From the NCBI RefSeq assembly GCF_023065955.2, contig NC_079873.1, positions 101,594,128 through 101,658,127 of the forward strand: a stretch of DNA of 64,000 bases, in the 5' to 3' direction. Of the stretch, positions 46,544 to 58,900 are shown in pieces (position 1 is the stretch's first letter; each line of letters opens with the position of its first letter). The notes beneath the pieces were generated by a model. The model was not told the DNA's origin, did no database searches, and saw only the letters and a list, made by a program, of their open reading frames with translations. A program made the translations under genes and the position numbers. The stretch is from Ursus arctos. Its lineage: Eukaryota; Chordata; Mammalia; Carnivora; Ursidae.

Positions 46544-46830
46544 ATTAACTATAGTCATCATATTGTACATTAGATCTCTAGAACTTCATTCTTATAACTG
46601 AAAGTCTGAATCCTTTAACCAATTTCTTCCATTTTCCCCCATCTGCCAGTTTCTACTTTCTATTACCATTGCTAAGAGAGTAGCTCTCAAGTGTTCTCAC
46701 CACAAAAAATGACAACTATGGGAGGTGATGGATTCATTACTTAGCTTGATTGCAGCAATTATTTTACAATCTATACATATATTAAAACATCATATTGTAC
46801 ACCAAGTATGTGCAGATTTTCTTTGTCAAA
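46544..46830 (+). mobile_element. Old L1M 3' UTR, second piece
   Basis: ATAGTCATCATATTGTACAT, TAGATCTCTAGAACTTCATT, AGAGTAGCTCTCAAGTGTTC, GGGAGGTGATGGATTCATTA and AAACATCATATTGTACACCA follow the L1MB-like 3' UTR. Confidence 0.8.
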
Positions 46831-48973
46831 AATAAATTACTTCTAAAAAACAATGAAAGCTTGAAAAAATCAAAGAAATTCTAGAACTGAATAGTTTAAT
46901 AACCAAATTCAAGGATGCAATGTATGAGCTTAACAGATGAAAAGAAACTAATGTAATGGAAAACACATCATAAAAAATCCTTTCCAGGATGAGACAAATT
47001 GAAAGATGAAATGGAAAGCAAATAAGAGAAGATATATAAAGAATGCACAAGAACAGCTAACATATGCGAAAGCTGAGTCCCAGAAAGAAAAACAAAAAAG
47101 ACAGATCAAGCAAAGAAAGATTCTATGAAGCTCAAGACAGGACATTTGACATTATTCTATCAGAGGAGAAAAAAGAATGAAAAAGGCTGAAGAACACCTA
47201 CATGGATTATGAGATACCATTAAAATAAACAATCTATGCTTTATTGGAATCTCAGAAAGAGAAGAGAGGGAGAAAAGAGGAAAAGCACATTCAAAGAAAT
47301 AATGGCTGAGAACTTTCAAAATATGGGGAGATTTGAACATCTAAATTCATTAAGCCCATAGGTCACCAAAAAGTTTTAAATGAAAAACATCTCCAAGACA
47401 CATTACAATAAAATTAGCTAAAAACGAAGATAAAGAGAATTTTTATGCAGCAAGAGAAAAAGTTCCTCATATACAAGGGAACCTCCATAAGGCTCTTGGT
47501 GGACTTCTCAGCAGAAATCTTGCAGGCTAGGAGAGACTGCTTTGACATATTTGAAGTGTTGAAGCTGCCAATCAAAAATACTTTATCCAGCAAAATTGTC
47601 CAGAAATAAAGCTGAGATAAAGAATTTCTCAAACAAAAGCTGACCAAGTTCATCACCTGCTTTATAAGAAATGCTAACAGGCAAAAGGACAATAATCAGT
47701 AACATGAAAAATATAAAAATATAAAACACACTGGTAAAGATTAGTATATAATCAAATTCAGAATACTCCAATACTGTACTATGGTGTGTGTTAATTACTT
47801 AATTCTAGTATAAAGGTTATAGAACAAAAGTATTAAAAACAACTATACATAAAATAATGTGTTAATGAATATGCAATATAAAAAGATGTAAACTGTGGCA
47901 ACAAAAACATAAAATGTTGAGAGGGAAATAAAAGGGTAAGGTTTTTTAATGCAATTGAACTTGTTATCAGGTCAGTTATATGTATAAGATGTTTTATGTT
48001 TGGAAGCTTCATGGCAACCTCAAAGTAAAAACCTGTAGTAGATACAAAAAATATAAAAAGAAGGGAATAAAATCACACTGCTATGGAAAATCATTAATTC
48101 ACAATAAAAGCAAGCAAGCAAGAGAGGGACAAAGGAACCACAAAATAGCCAGAAAACAATTAATAAAATAGAATTAGTAAGTCATTACATATCAGTAATT
48201 ACTTTAAATGTAAATAGAATAAATTCTCCAGTCAAAAGACATGGCAGAATGGATTAAGGAGAAAACAAAACAAAACAAAACAACAAAAAAACAAGATCCA
48301 ACTAAATGTTGCCTATAAGAGACTAACTTCAACTTTAAGGACATACATAGGCTCCAAATGAAGGGATGGAAAAGATATTCCATGCAAATGGAAACCAAAA
48401 GAGAACAAGGATAACTATTCTTATGAGACAAAATAGACTTTAAGTAAAAAACTGTAAGAGAAAAAGAAGGTCATTATATAATGATGAAGATGTCAATTAA
48501 TTGAGAGAATATAACAATTGAAAACATATATACACCCAAACTGGAGCACCTAAAGATATTAAGTAAATTATAACAGAAGTAGACAACAATAATACAATGA
48601 TAATATGGGACTTCAATACCTCATCTACAACACTGGATAGATGATCCAGAAAGAAAATCAATTAAAAAATATTGGACTGGAACTACACTTTAGACCAAAT
48701 AAGCATAACAGACGTCTGCAGAACATTCCATATGACAGCAATAGAATACACACTCTTCTCCAATATACATGGAACATCCCCCAAGATAAAACATATGTTC
48801 AATCACATAACAAGTCTCAGCAAATTTAAGAATACTGGAATCATACCAAGTATCTCTTCTGACCACAAGGATATGAAACTAGAAACCAGTAACAGGAGGA
48901 AAACTGGAAAATTCACAAATAGGTGGAAATTAAACAATGCAGAACTAAACAAGAAATGGATAAAAGAAATTAA
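46831..48973 (+). mobile_element. Decayed L1M ORF1 and start of ORF2
   Basis: At 46850-47660 ORF1-derived text is readable: ATTCTAGAACTGAATAG, AATAATGGCTGAGAACTTTC, GGTGGACTTCTCAGCAGAAA and CTTTATCCAGCAAAATTGTC. From about 48190 ORF2 endonuclease sequence follows. The 109-codon frame at 48672-49001 contains TAIEYTLFSNIHGTSPKIKH and the catalytic-site motif SDHKDMKLE. Frames are broken throughout. Very low GC and many lesions mark it as much older than the L1s at 29.8, 38.0 and 62.4 kb. Confidence 0.8.
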
Positions 48974-49180
48974 GGGTTACCTAGATGGCTCAGTCGGTTA
49001 AGCCTCTGACTCTTGATTTTAGCTCAGGTCACGATCTCAGGGTCCTGAAATCAAGCCTCTCATCAGGTTCCATGCTCAGCATGGAGTCTGCTTCTCTCCT
49101 TCTCCCTCACCTTCTGCCCCTCACCCCACTCCTGAGCATGCTCTCTCTCTAAAATAAATAAATAAATCTTTAAAAAATAA
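48974..49180 (+). mobile_element. CAN-SINE inserted in L1M ORF2
   Basis: GGGTTACCTAGATGGCTCAG, TCGGTTAAGCCTCTGACTC, CAGGTCACGATCTCAGGGTC, a CT-rich half, AAATAAATAAATCTTTAAAA. It splits the L1M ORF2 reading, which resumes at AAATCAAAACAGAAATCACC. Confidence 0.93.
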
Positions 49181-49534
49181 GAAGAAATCAAAACAGAAAT
49201 CACCAAATATCATGAAACAAACAAAATGGAAACACAACATACCAAAACTTTTGTGATGCAGCAAAATATACTGAGAGAATTTTATTGAGTTAAGTACCTA
49301 CATTAAGAAAAAAGAAAGATCTCAAATAAATAACCTAAATTCATAATAAGTAACTAGAAAAGAAGAATAAACTATGCCCAAAGTTAGCAGAAGGACGGAA
49401 ATAACAAAAATCAGAGTGGAAATAAATAAAATAGAAACCAGAAAAACAATAAGAAAGATCAATGAAACAAAGACCTCATTTTGGGGGGAAAAAAAACAAT
49501 ATTAACAAACTGTTAGCTAGACTAATAAACAAAA
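49181..49534 (+). mobile_element. L1M ORF2, continued
   Basis: ACAAAATGGAAACACAACAT, TTTTGTGATGCAGCAAAATA and AAGAAAGATCAATGAAACAA continue the ORF2 text between two SINEs. Confidence 0.75.
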
Positions 49535-49764
49535 AGAGAAAATTCATGGGGCTCCTGGGTGGCTCAGTCAGTTAAGCATCTGCCTTGACCCAGGTCATAA
49601 TCCCAGGGTCCTGAGATCAAGCCCCATATCGGGCTCTTTGCTGAGTGGGGAGTCTGCTTCTCTCTCTTCCTCTGTCTACCACTCTGCCTACTTGTGCTCT
49701 CTCTCTCTCTCTCTCTTTCTGTCAAATAAATTAGCAAAATCTTTAAAAAAGAGAGAAAACTCAT
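49535..49764 (+). mobile_element. CAN-SINE with 13-bp TSD
   Basis: AGAGAAAATTCAT (49535-49547) and AGAGAAAACTCAT (49752-49764) flank GGGGCTCCTGGGTGGCTCAG, GAGATCAAGCCCCATATCGG and a (CT)n tract at about 49699-49716. Confidence 0.94.
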
Positions 49765-49924
49765 TAAATAAAACTAGAAATGAAAGAGGAGACATTGCAA
49801 CTAATAATACAAATAAAAAGAATCATAAGAGACTACTATGAATAATTATATGCCAATATATTAGATAACTTAAAAGAAATGGGTAAATTCCTATAAGCAT
49901 ACAACTTACTAAGATTGAATCATC
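49765..49924 (+). mobile_element. L1M ORF2, continued
   Basis: AAGAGACTACTATGAATAAT, TATATGCCAATATATTAGAT and AAATGGGTAAATTCCTATAA are the ORF2 region just before the reverse transcriptase. Confidence 0.75.
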
Positions 49925-49999
49925 AAGAAATAGAAAATAACTAACATAATATAATAAAAAATATTATTATAAACAAACAAAAAAAAGAAATAGAAAATA
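49925..49999 (+). mobile_element. 45-bp L1 insertion with perfect 15-bp TSD
   Basis: AAGAAATAGAAAATA occurs at 49925-49939 and 49985-49999. The 45 bp between start with ACTAACATAATATAATAAAA and end A-rich. This equals the last bases of the young carnivoran L1 3' UTR (compare 39148-39182) plus a tail. It is an L1 insertion in which only some 30-35 nt of 3' UTR were copied. Confidence 0.88.
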
Positions 50000-51831
50000 G
50001 AAAATCTGAACAGATCAATAATAAGAAAGGAGATTGAAAAAGTAATCAAAAACCTCTCAACAAAGAAAAGCCCAGGACTAGATGACATCATGGGTAAATT
50101 CTAGAAAACATTTAAAGAAAAGTCAATGGCAATCCTTCTTAAAACCTTCCAAAAATTTGTAGGGGAAAGAACACTTCCAAACTTATTTTATGACACCAGC
50201 ATTGCCCACATACCAAAGGCAGATAAGAACACTACAGGAAATGAAAACTATAAGCTATTATTCCTGATGAATATAAATGCAAAATTTCTCAAAAAAATAG
50301 CCAACTGAATTCACCAGCACATTAACAGGATTATACACCATGATCAAGTGGTATTTATCCCTCGGGTGCAACTATATTTCAACATATATAAATCAATAAA
50401 TGTTATATACCACATTAACACAATGAAAGGCAATAATCATGATCATCTCAATAGATGCAGAAAAAGCATATGACAAAATTCAACATCTTTTCATGATAAA
50501 ATCTCAACAGAATTGGTATCGAAGAAACACAACATAATAAAAGCCATATATGACAAGCCCACAGTCTTCATTGTACTCAATGGTAAAAGGTTGAAAGTGT
50601 TCCCTCTAACATCAGGAACTAGACAAGGGTTCCTATTCTCACCATTCTTATTCCACATTACTAGAAGTCGGATCCAGAGCAATTAGGCAAGATAAAGAAA
50701 TAAAAGGCATCCAAATCAGAAAGGAAGAAGTAAAATTGTCTCTGTTTCCAGGTAATATGATCTTATATATTAGAAAACCCTAAAAGATGTCATCAAAAAA
50801 CTGTTAGAACTAATCAACAGTCAGTAAAGTTACAGGATACAAAATCAGCATATAAAATCATTTGTGTTTCTATATACTAACTATCTGAAAAAGAAATATA
50901 GAAAACAGTTCTGTTTAAAATAGCATGAAAAACAATAAAATACTTAGGAATAAATTAAACCAAGGAAGGGAAAGATCTGCCCAGTGAAAACTATAAGACA
51001 CCAATGAAAGAAATTGAAGAAGACACAAATAAATGGAAATATATCCCCTGTTCATGGATTAGAAGAATTAATATTGTTAAAATATCTGTACTACCCAAAG
51101 CCATCTATAGATTCCATGCAATCCCTATCAAAATTCCAATGGTATTTTTCACAGAAGTAGAAAAAACAATCTTAAAATTCATAGGGAACTACATAAGACC
51201 ATGAATAGCTAAAGTAATCCTGAGAAAGCAAATCTGGAGCCACCACACGTCCCAATTCCAAAATATATTGCAAAGCTATAGTAATCAACGAGTATGGTAC
51301 TAACATAAAAACAAGCAAATAGACCAGTGGAACAGAATAGAGAGCCCAGAAATAAACCCATGCATATATGGTCAACAAATCTTTGACAAGAGAGCCAAGA
51401 ATACTGAACAGGGAAAAGATAGTCTCCTCAACAAATGGTGCTGGGAATGCTGAGTATTCACAATCAAAAGAATGAAATTGGACCCCTATTGTACACCACT
51501 CAAAAATATTAACTTGAAATGTATTAAAAATCTAAATGTAAGACCAGAAACTGTAAAAATCCTAGAAGAAAACATAGTAAAGAAACTCCTTGACACTGGT
51601 CCCAGCAATGAGGTTTTTTTTTTTTTAAGATATGACATCAAATGCACAAACAACAAAAGCATAAAATAAAAAATAAAGTGGGATTACATCAAACTAAAAA
51701 GCTTGTGTAAAGTGAAAGACACAATAAAATGACAAGGCAATCTACAGAATGGGAGAAAATATTTGCAAACCATTTATCTCATGACGGGGTAATACCCAAA
51801 ATATATGAGACTTATACAACTCAATAGCAAA

Positions 51832-51867
<36 letters not shown>

Positions 51868-52752
51868 CATTTATCTCATGACGGGGTAATACCCAAAATA
51901 TATGAGACTTATACAACTCAATAGCAAAATTAATAATAATAATAATAATAATAATAATGCATTTTTAACAGGGAAAGGACATGGATAGACGTTTTACCAA
52001 GGAAGTGGCCAGCAGGTATGCTAAGAGGTGCTCAACAACACTAATCATCAAAGAAATGCAAATCAAAACCACAATAAGATAACATCTCACTGGTGTTAGG
52101 AGGACAGTTATCAAAAAGACAAGAGATAACAAGTGCTGGCAAGGATGTGAAAAAAAAAAGGAAACCCTTGTGAACTGTTTGTAGGAATGTAAATTGTTAA
52201 CAGCCACTATGAAAACAGTACAGTTGTTTCTCACAATATTAAAAACAGAATTACTATATGATCCATCAATCACACTTCTTAGTGTATATCCAAAGGACGC
52301 AAAATTACTATCTCAGAGAGATATATGTGTGCTTATATTCATTGCAGTATTATTCACAAGAGCCAAGACATGGAAACAACCTAAGTTTCCATTGACAAAT
52401 GAATGAATAAAGAAAATGTGGTATATATACACACACATACATACAATAGAATATTATTCAGACAAAAAGAAGGAAATCTGCCATTTGTGACAACATAAAC
52501 ATCAAAGGCATTATGCTAAGTGAAATAAATCAGTGAGATAAAGACAAATACAGTATGATCTCACTTATATAAGGAATCTGAAAAAGCCAAACTCATAGAA
52601 ATGAAGATTAGATTGGTCACTACCAAGGGCTAGAGCATAGGGGAAACGAAGAGATGTTGGTCAAAGGGTAAAAACATCCAATTATAAAATGAACAAGTTT
52701 TGCGGATCTAATATACAGCAATGTGACTATAGTTAACAATACTATATTGTAT
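50000..52752 (+). mobile_element. L1M ORF2 reverse transcriptase to 3' UTR, decayed
   Basis: The reverse transcriptase is readable but broken: [15 protein letters not shown] near 50610-50655, and [10 protein letters not shown] near 50740-50770, where the FADD catalytic box has mutated to FPGN. Then [20 protein letters not shown] from 51004, followed by the C-terminal region at 51470-52470 and a 3' UTR to about 52752 (GACTATAGTTAACAATACT). It contains the tandem duplication at 51771-51957. Inactive. Confidence 0.82.
51771..51957. repeat. 97-bp tandem duplication with (AAT)n arrays
   Basis: Two copies of a unit starting CATTTATCTCATGACGGGGT, at 51771 and 51868, each ending in an AAT array (about 51833-51867 and 51930-51957). 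The non-microsatellite parts are identical by eye. Confidence 0.95.
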
Positions 52753-53420
52753 AGCTCTGTTGCTGGGAATGCACATCCACTATGGATAACAGTAGGGAGT
52801 TTCCTCAAAAAATTAAAAATAGAACTATAATAAGATCTGGCATTCCTACTTCTGGATATTTATTAAGATTAAAATTTAAATTATTTAAATTAAGTTGGAA
52901 TCAGAATCTCAAAGAGATACCAGCATTCTCCCATTCATTACAGCACTATTCGCAATGGCCAAGAAGTGGAAACAATCCAAATGTCTCTTGATAAATGAAA
53001 GGATAAAGAAAATGTGATATATACATACAATGTAATATTATTCGGCCTTAACAAAAAGGCAATTCTATAATATGTGACAACATGGATGAACCTTGAAGAC
53101 ATGTATGCTAAGTAAAATAATGCAGTCATGAAAAGGCAAATACTGCACGATTCCACTTATATGAAGTATCTAAAATAGTCAAATTTACAGAACCAAAGAG
53201 TGCAATGGTAGCCAATGGCTGAAGGCAGGAATAAATAGGAAGTTACTAGTCAATGGACATAAAATTTTAGCCAAGTAAGATGAATAATCTCTAGAAATCT
53301 GCTGCAGATAATTGTGTGTATAGTCAACAATGATGTGTTGTACACTTAAAATTTTAAGAGGATAAATCTCAAGTTAAGTATTCTTACTACAGTAAAACAA
53401 GTCAAGGTTGAATGTTATAA
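52753..53420 (+). mobile_element. Second old L1 3' end, adjacent
   Basis: GGGAATGCACATCCACTATG to AAGAAAATGTGATATATACA repeats ORF2 C-terminal sequence already present at 52180-52440. A 3' UTR then follows, with GATGTGTTGTACACTTAAAA and AAATCTCAAGTTAAGTATTC. It is a second truncated copy joined to the first. Confidence 0.75.
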
Positions 53421-53744
53421 TTTTTAAGTTAATTACCTATTGAATAACAAAAGAATATATAAATACCAAGAGAAAAATAAGAATAAAAAAATCAATCAAC
53501 ACAAAGTATGTTTAAAAATGAAAGAAAACTGGTTCATTCAAGAAGGGAGTCTGACTTTAATACCTGTTATAGAATGGCTTAACTTACTGCCATATTTAAA
53601 TTCCATGTCTTGTCAGTTCCTTTAACTTGTTTGGAGTCTATAGTAAAGAAGTATATACATCAGGTTATAATAGTGGCCATTTAGGCCCAACTATCAGTGA
53701 ATTGGAAAAGTCAAGGTACTGAGATAAGAGAAGATGCGTTCTGC
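53421..53744. other. Non-coding flank, nothing recognised
   Basis: AT-rich sequence between two L1s; no feature assigned. Confidence 0.4.
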
Positions 53745-54816
53745 AGGGAAAAAGATGGCAGAGGAGTAGGGGACCTTTTCTCGGTTGGTCCCCTGAATCG
53801 AGCTGGATATCTACCAGATCATCCTGAACACCCATGAAATCAGCCCGAGACATAGGAAGATACATCTGGATCTCTACAAATGAACATCCCCAGTGCTGAG
53901 TATTGAGGTATGAAGCAGGGAGCCATGAATCTGTGCACAGATATTGGAAGATAAATGGAAGGGGGAGGGAGCAGCCACACTCCGGTGCCAGGAGACAGTA
54001 GCCACCTGCACTGGGGAGTTGGCTGGACTCGCAGACCGGCACGCAGGAGAAAGCAGGCTGAGACCAGGAGCCCAAGAACACGTGTGCGACCAGACTGAAA
54101 ACCAGAGCTCCAGAGTGCACACTCGAGCTAGACTGAAACCGGGAGCTCGGGAGCACACGTGCGACCAGACTGAAAATGCGAGCTCCAGGGTACTCACTGC
54201 AACCACACTACAACTGGGAAACCGGGAGCACACGCGCCAGACTGAAAACTGGAACTCCAGAGCACGCACGAATCACACTGAAACAGGGAGCTGGGAAGCA
54301 CACGGGGGAACCGGGGGTGGCTGGTGGTGTTAGAAGCACAAAGGACAGAGATGTGCCAGCCCTGGGAGCAAGGGCTGGGAGAGTGGCTGTGGGGCACACA
54401 ACCTGGGACGCTGCACAGATTTTAGCAGCACCGACAGAACAGAGTTAAAGTGGCCAGGAGAGCTCAGTGGAGAGCAGACTGCGATCTCTCTGTTCTGAGA
54501 CAGAGGCTAGGATATGGCCACTGCTACTCTGACTCTCAGAAGAGGCACAGAAAACTGCCAGGGAAAGCCACCAGAGAACAAAAAATTGGAAATACCGCTT
54601 CGCATTGTGCCCATCCCCAACCCCCTAGCAGGGGACAGGGCAACTTTACGCAAACAGGGTTGCCGGAGTGTCAGCGTGGCAGGCCCCTCCCCCAGAAGGC
54701 AGGCTGAAAAATCAAGAAGCCCACATCCCTAAGGTCCCTATAAAACAAGTGCACACTGCATGGGTCCTGGGCAATAATTTTGGCTCTGTGCATCCCCGAA
54801 ATCTCTCCTCACCAGA
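53745..54816 (+). promoter_or_regulatory. L1 5' UTR with expanded tandem units
   Basis: GC-rich internal promoter region. The YY1-like site reads AAGATGGCAG at 53752-53761, one base off the AAGATGGCGG of the other two copies. A tandem array occupies 54095-54312. Confidence 0.8.
54095..54312 (+). repeat. Six tandem units of about 37 bp in L1 5' UTR
   Basis: Units begin with CTGAAA or CTACAA at 54095, 54133, 54170, 54208, 54242 and 54278 (lengths 38, 37, 38, 34, 36 and about 35). Each has a GGGAGCTC/GAGCTCCAG core and a CACACG(C/T)GCGACCAGA-like end. Confidence 0.88.
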
Positions 54817-55933
54817 ATGACAAGGAGGAGGAATCTTCAGCAAGGAAAGGAGACAGACTGTGGCCTCTGCCACAGAACTGATGGATGTGGATATAACCAA
54901 ATTGTCAGAAATGGAGTTTGGAGTAACAATGGTCAAGATGATGTGTAGGCTTGAAAAAAATATTAATGAAAATATTAATGAGAATATAAAATCTCTAAGG
55001 GCAGAAATGAGAGTGAATCTGGCAGAAATTAAAAATGCTATGAATCAAAAGCAATCTAAACTGGATGCTCTGACAGCCAGGGTAAATGAGGCAGAAGAAC
55101 GAATTGGAATGGGATGATAGAAAAGAAGGAAAACATGGAAACTCGGCTCAAAAAAATCCAATCTCAAGAATGTAGATTACAGGAGATTACTGACTCAATG
55201 AAACATTCCAATATCAGAATCATCAGCATCCCTGAGGGGGTGGAGAAAGAGAGAGGTCTAGAAGAGATATTTGAACAAATTGTAGCTGAGAACTTCCCTA
55301 ATCTCGCAAAGGAAACAAGCATTCGTGTCCAAGAGGCAGAGAGGACCCCTCCCAAGACCAATGAGAACAAACCTACACCACATCACATAATACTGCAATT
55401 AGCAAATATTAGACCCAAGGATACAATCTTGAAAGCAGCCGGGGCGGGGGGGGGGGCGCCTGGGTGGCACAGCGGTTAAGCGTCTGCCTTTGGCTCAGGG
55501 TGTGATCCTGGCGTTATGGGATCAAGCCCCACATCAGGCTCAGCTGATGAGCCTGCTTCTTCCTCTCCCATTCCCCCTGCTTGTGTTCCCTCTCTCACTG
55601 GCTGTCTCTGTCTCTGTCGAATAAATAAATAAAATCTTAAAAAAAAAAAAGAAAGAAAGCAGCCAGGGGGAAGAGAATCCTAATCTACAGAGGAGGAACA
55701 TCAACATAACATCAGACCTGTCTACAGAGACCTGGCAAGCAAAGAAAAGTTGGCAAGGCATATTCCGAGCACTAACTGAGAAGAACATGCAGCCAAGGAT
55801 CCTTTAACCAGCAAGGCTGTCATTCAGAATTGATGGAGAGATAAGGACCTTCCAAGACTGGCAGAAACTGAAATAGTATGTGACCACCAAGCAAGCCCTG
55901 CAAGAACTATTAAGGCAGGTTCTATAAAAGTAA
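54817..55933 (+). pseudogene. L1 ORF1, frameshifted and split by a SINE
   Basis: ATG at 54817-54819. The early frame is shifted by a deletion before the ASATELMDVDITKLSEMEF stretch. The coiled-coil part runs to RVNEAEERIGMG at 55117, where a deletion breaks the frame. The RRM region reopens at 55114 (LQEITDSMKHSNIRIISIPE) and is cut at DTILKAA (55440) by the SINE. After the SINE, QPRIL-type C-terminal sequence continues to the original stop at 55931-55933, with an extra TAA six bases before it. Confidence 0.9.
55431..55664 (+). mobile_element. Young CAN-SINE inside L1 ORF1, 10-bp TSD
   Basis: GAAAGCAGCC at 55431-55440 and 55655-55664 bound the SINE. It starts with an unusual G-run (GGGGC then 11 Gs), then GCGCCTGGGTGGCACAGCGG, GTGTGATCCTGGCGTTATGG, a CT-rich half and AAATAAATAAAATCTTAAAA. 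Same young subfamily as 27813-28012. Confidence 0.96.
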
Positions 55934-55999
55934 AAAGACCCCAAGAGTGAAACAAAACAGAAATTTACAATCTATAGAAACAAAGACTTCACAGGAAAC

Positions 56000-58900
56000 A
56001 TGATATCATTAAAATCATATCTCTCATACTCACTCTCAATCTGAATGGCCGGCATGCTCCCATAAAATGCCACAGGGTAGCAGATTGGATAAAAAGACAT
56101 GACCCATCCATATGCTGTCTACAAGAGACTCATTTTGAACCTAAAGATACATCCAGACTGAAAGTGAGGGATGGAGAACCATTTTTCGTGCCAACGGACC
56201 TCAAAAGAAAGCTGGGGTGGCAATTCACATATCAGACAGATTAGATTTTAAACTAAAGACTGTAGTTAGAGATACAGAAGGACACCATATCATTCTTAAA
56301 GGGTGTATCCAAAAAGAGGATCCAACAGTTATAAATATCTATGCCCCCAACAGGGGAGCAGCTAGATACACAAGCCAACTCTTAACCAGAATAACGAGAC
56401 ATATCGATAATAATACATTAATAGTAGAGGAACTCAACACTCCACTCTCAGCAATAGATCACCTAAGCAGAAAATCAACAAAGAAACAACAGCTTTGAAT
56501 GACATACTGGAACAGATGGATCTCATATACACAGAACACTACACCCCAGAAAAACAGAATACCCATTCTTTTCAAATGCACATGGAACTTTCTCCAGAAT
56601 AGACCATTCACTGGGTCACAAAACAGGTCTCAACCGATACCAAAAGATTCAGATTATTCCCTGCATATTCTCAGACCACAATGCTTTGAAACTGGAACTC
56701 AATCATAAGGAAAAATTTGGAAGAAACTCAAAAACTGGCAAACTAAGAACCATCCTGCTCAAGAATGATTGGGTAAGCCAGGGAATTAAAAAGAGATTAA
56801 GCAATTTTTGGAGACCAATGAAAATGAAAACACATTGGTCCAAAACCTATGGGACACTGCAAAGGCAGTCCTAAGGGGAAAATACATAGCCATCCAAGTC
56901 TCACTCAAAAGAATAGAAAAATCTAAAATACAGTTTTTATATTATCACATCAAGAAGCTAGAGCTGGAACAGAAGAACAGGCCTAACCCAGGCACAAGAA
57001 GGCAGTTGATCAAGATCAGTGCAGAAATCAATGAATTAGAAACCAGGAGCAGAACAGATCAACAAAACTAGAAGCTGGTTCTTTGAAAGAATAAATAAGA
57101 TCGATAAGTCACTGGCCAGACTTAATCAAAAGAATAGAGAAAGGACCCACATTAATAACATTATGAATGAAAGGGGAGAGGTCGTGACTAACACCAAGGA
57201 AATAGGAAGCATCATTAGAAACTTTTATCAAAAACTGTAAGCCAATAAATTAAACAACCTGGAAGAAATGGGTGCCTTCCTGGAAACCTATAAACTACCA
57301 AGACTGAAACAGGAAGAAACTGATTATTTAAACAGACTGATTAATTATGAAGACATTGAAGCAGTGATCAAAAACCTCCCCAAAAACAATAGTCCAGGGC
57401 CTGACGGATTCCCCAGGGAATTCTACCAAACATTCAAAGAAGAAATAATGCCTATTCTCCTGAAGCTGTTTCAAAAAATAGAAACAGAAGGAAAACTACC
57501 AAACTCATTCTCTGAAGCCAGTATTACCTTGGTCCCCAAAACGAGGCAAAGACGCCATCAGAAAGGAAAAGTACAGACCGATATCCCTGATGAATATGGA
57601 CACCAAAATTCTCAAAAAGATTCTAGCTAATAGGATCCAACAGTACATTAAAAGGATTATCCATCATGACCAACTGGGATTCACCCCTGGGATGCAAGCC
57701 TCATTCAACATTCGCAAATGGATCAGTGTGATAGATCACATCAACAAGAAAAGAGTCAAGAACGATATGATCCTCTCAACTGATTCAGAAAAAGCATTTG
57801 ACAAAATACAGCATCCTTTCCTGATTAAAACCCTTCAGAGTGTAGGGATAGAGGGTACATTCCTCAATTTCATAAAAGCCATCTATGAAAAGCCTACACT
57901 GAATATTATTCTCAATGGGGAATAGCTGAAAGCCTTTCCCTTAAGATCAGGAACATGACAAGGGTGCCCACTCTCACCATTATTATTCAACATAGTACTA
58001 GAACTCCTTGCAACAGCAATCAGACAACAAAAAGGGATAAAAGGTATCCAAATTGGCGAAGAAGTCAAACTGTCTCTTCGCAGATGACATGATACTCTAT
58101 ATAGAAAACCCAAAAGTCTCCACCCCCAAATTACTAGAATTTATAGAGCAATTCAGTAATGTGGCAGGATACAAAATCAATGTTCAGAAATCAGATGAAT
58201 TTCTATACACGAACAATGAGACTGAAGAAAGAGAAATTAGGGCATCTGTTCCATTTACAATAGCACCAAAAATCATATGATATCTCAGAATTAACTTAAC
58301 CAGAGAGGTATAGGATAGATATTCTAGAAACTACAGATCACTCTTGAAAGACATTGAAGAAGACACAAAAAGATGGAAAAATATTCCATGCTCATGGAGC
58401 AGAAGAATAAACATAGTTAAAATGTCTATGCTACCCAGAGCGATCTACACTTTCAATGCCATCCCGATCAAAATCCCAATGACATTTTTCAAAGAGCTGG
58501 AACAAACAGCCCTTAAGTTTGTGTGGAACCAGAAAAGGCCCCATATTGCCAAGGAATTGTAGAAAAGGAAAAACAAAGCTGGGGCATCACGTTGCCGGAT
58601 TTCAAGCTATATTACAAAGCTGTGATTACAAAAACAGCATGGTACTGGCACAAAAACAGACACATAGACCAATGGAACAGAATAGCAACCCCAGAAATGG
58701 ACCTTCAGCTCTATGGGCAAGTAATATTGACAAAGCAGGAAAAAACATCCAGTGGAAAAAAGACAGTTTCTTCAATAAATGGTGCTGGGAAAATTGGGTA
58801 GCTACATGCAAAAGAATGAAACTTGACCACTCTCTCACACCATACACAAAAATAAACTCCAAATGGATGAAAGACCTTGGATGTGAAACAGGAATCCAAC

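Noticed and set aside
54095..54699. Long frames in the L1 5' UTRs (also at 35008-35714 and 62528-63572)
   Set aside because: GC-rich composition lowers stop frequency. Different copies keep different frames and there is no shared conserved protein, so I do not call an ORF0-like gene.
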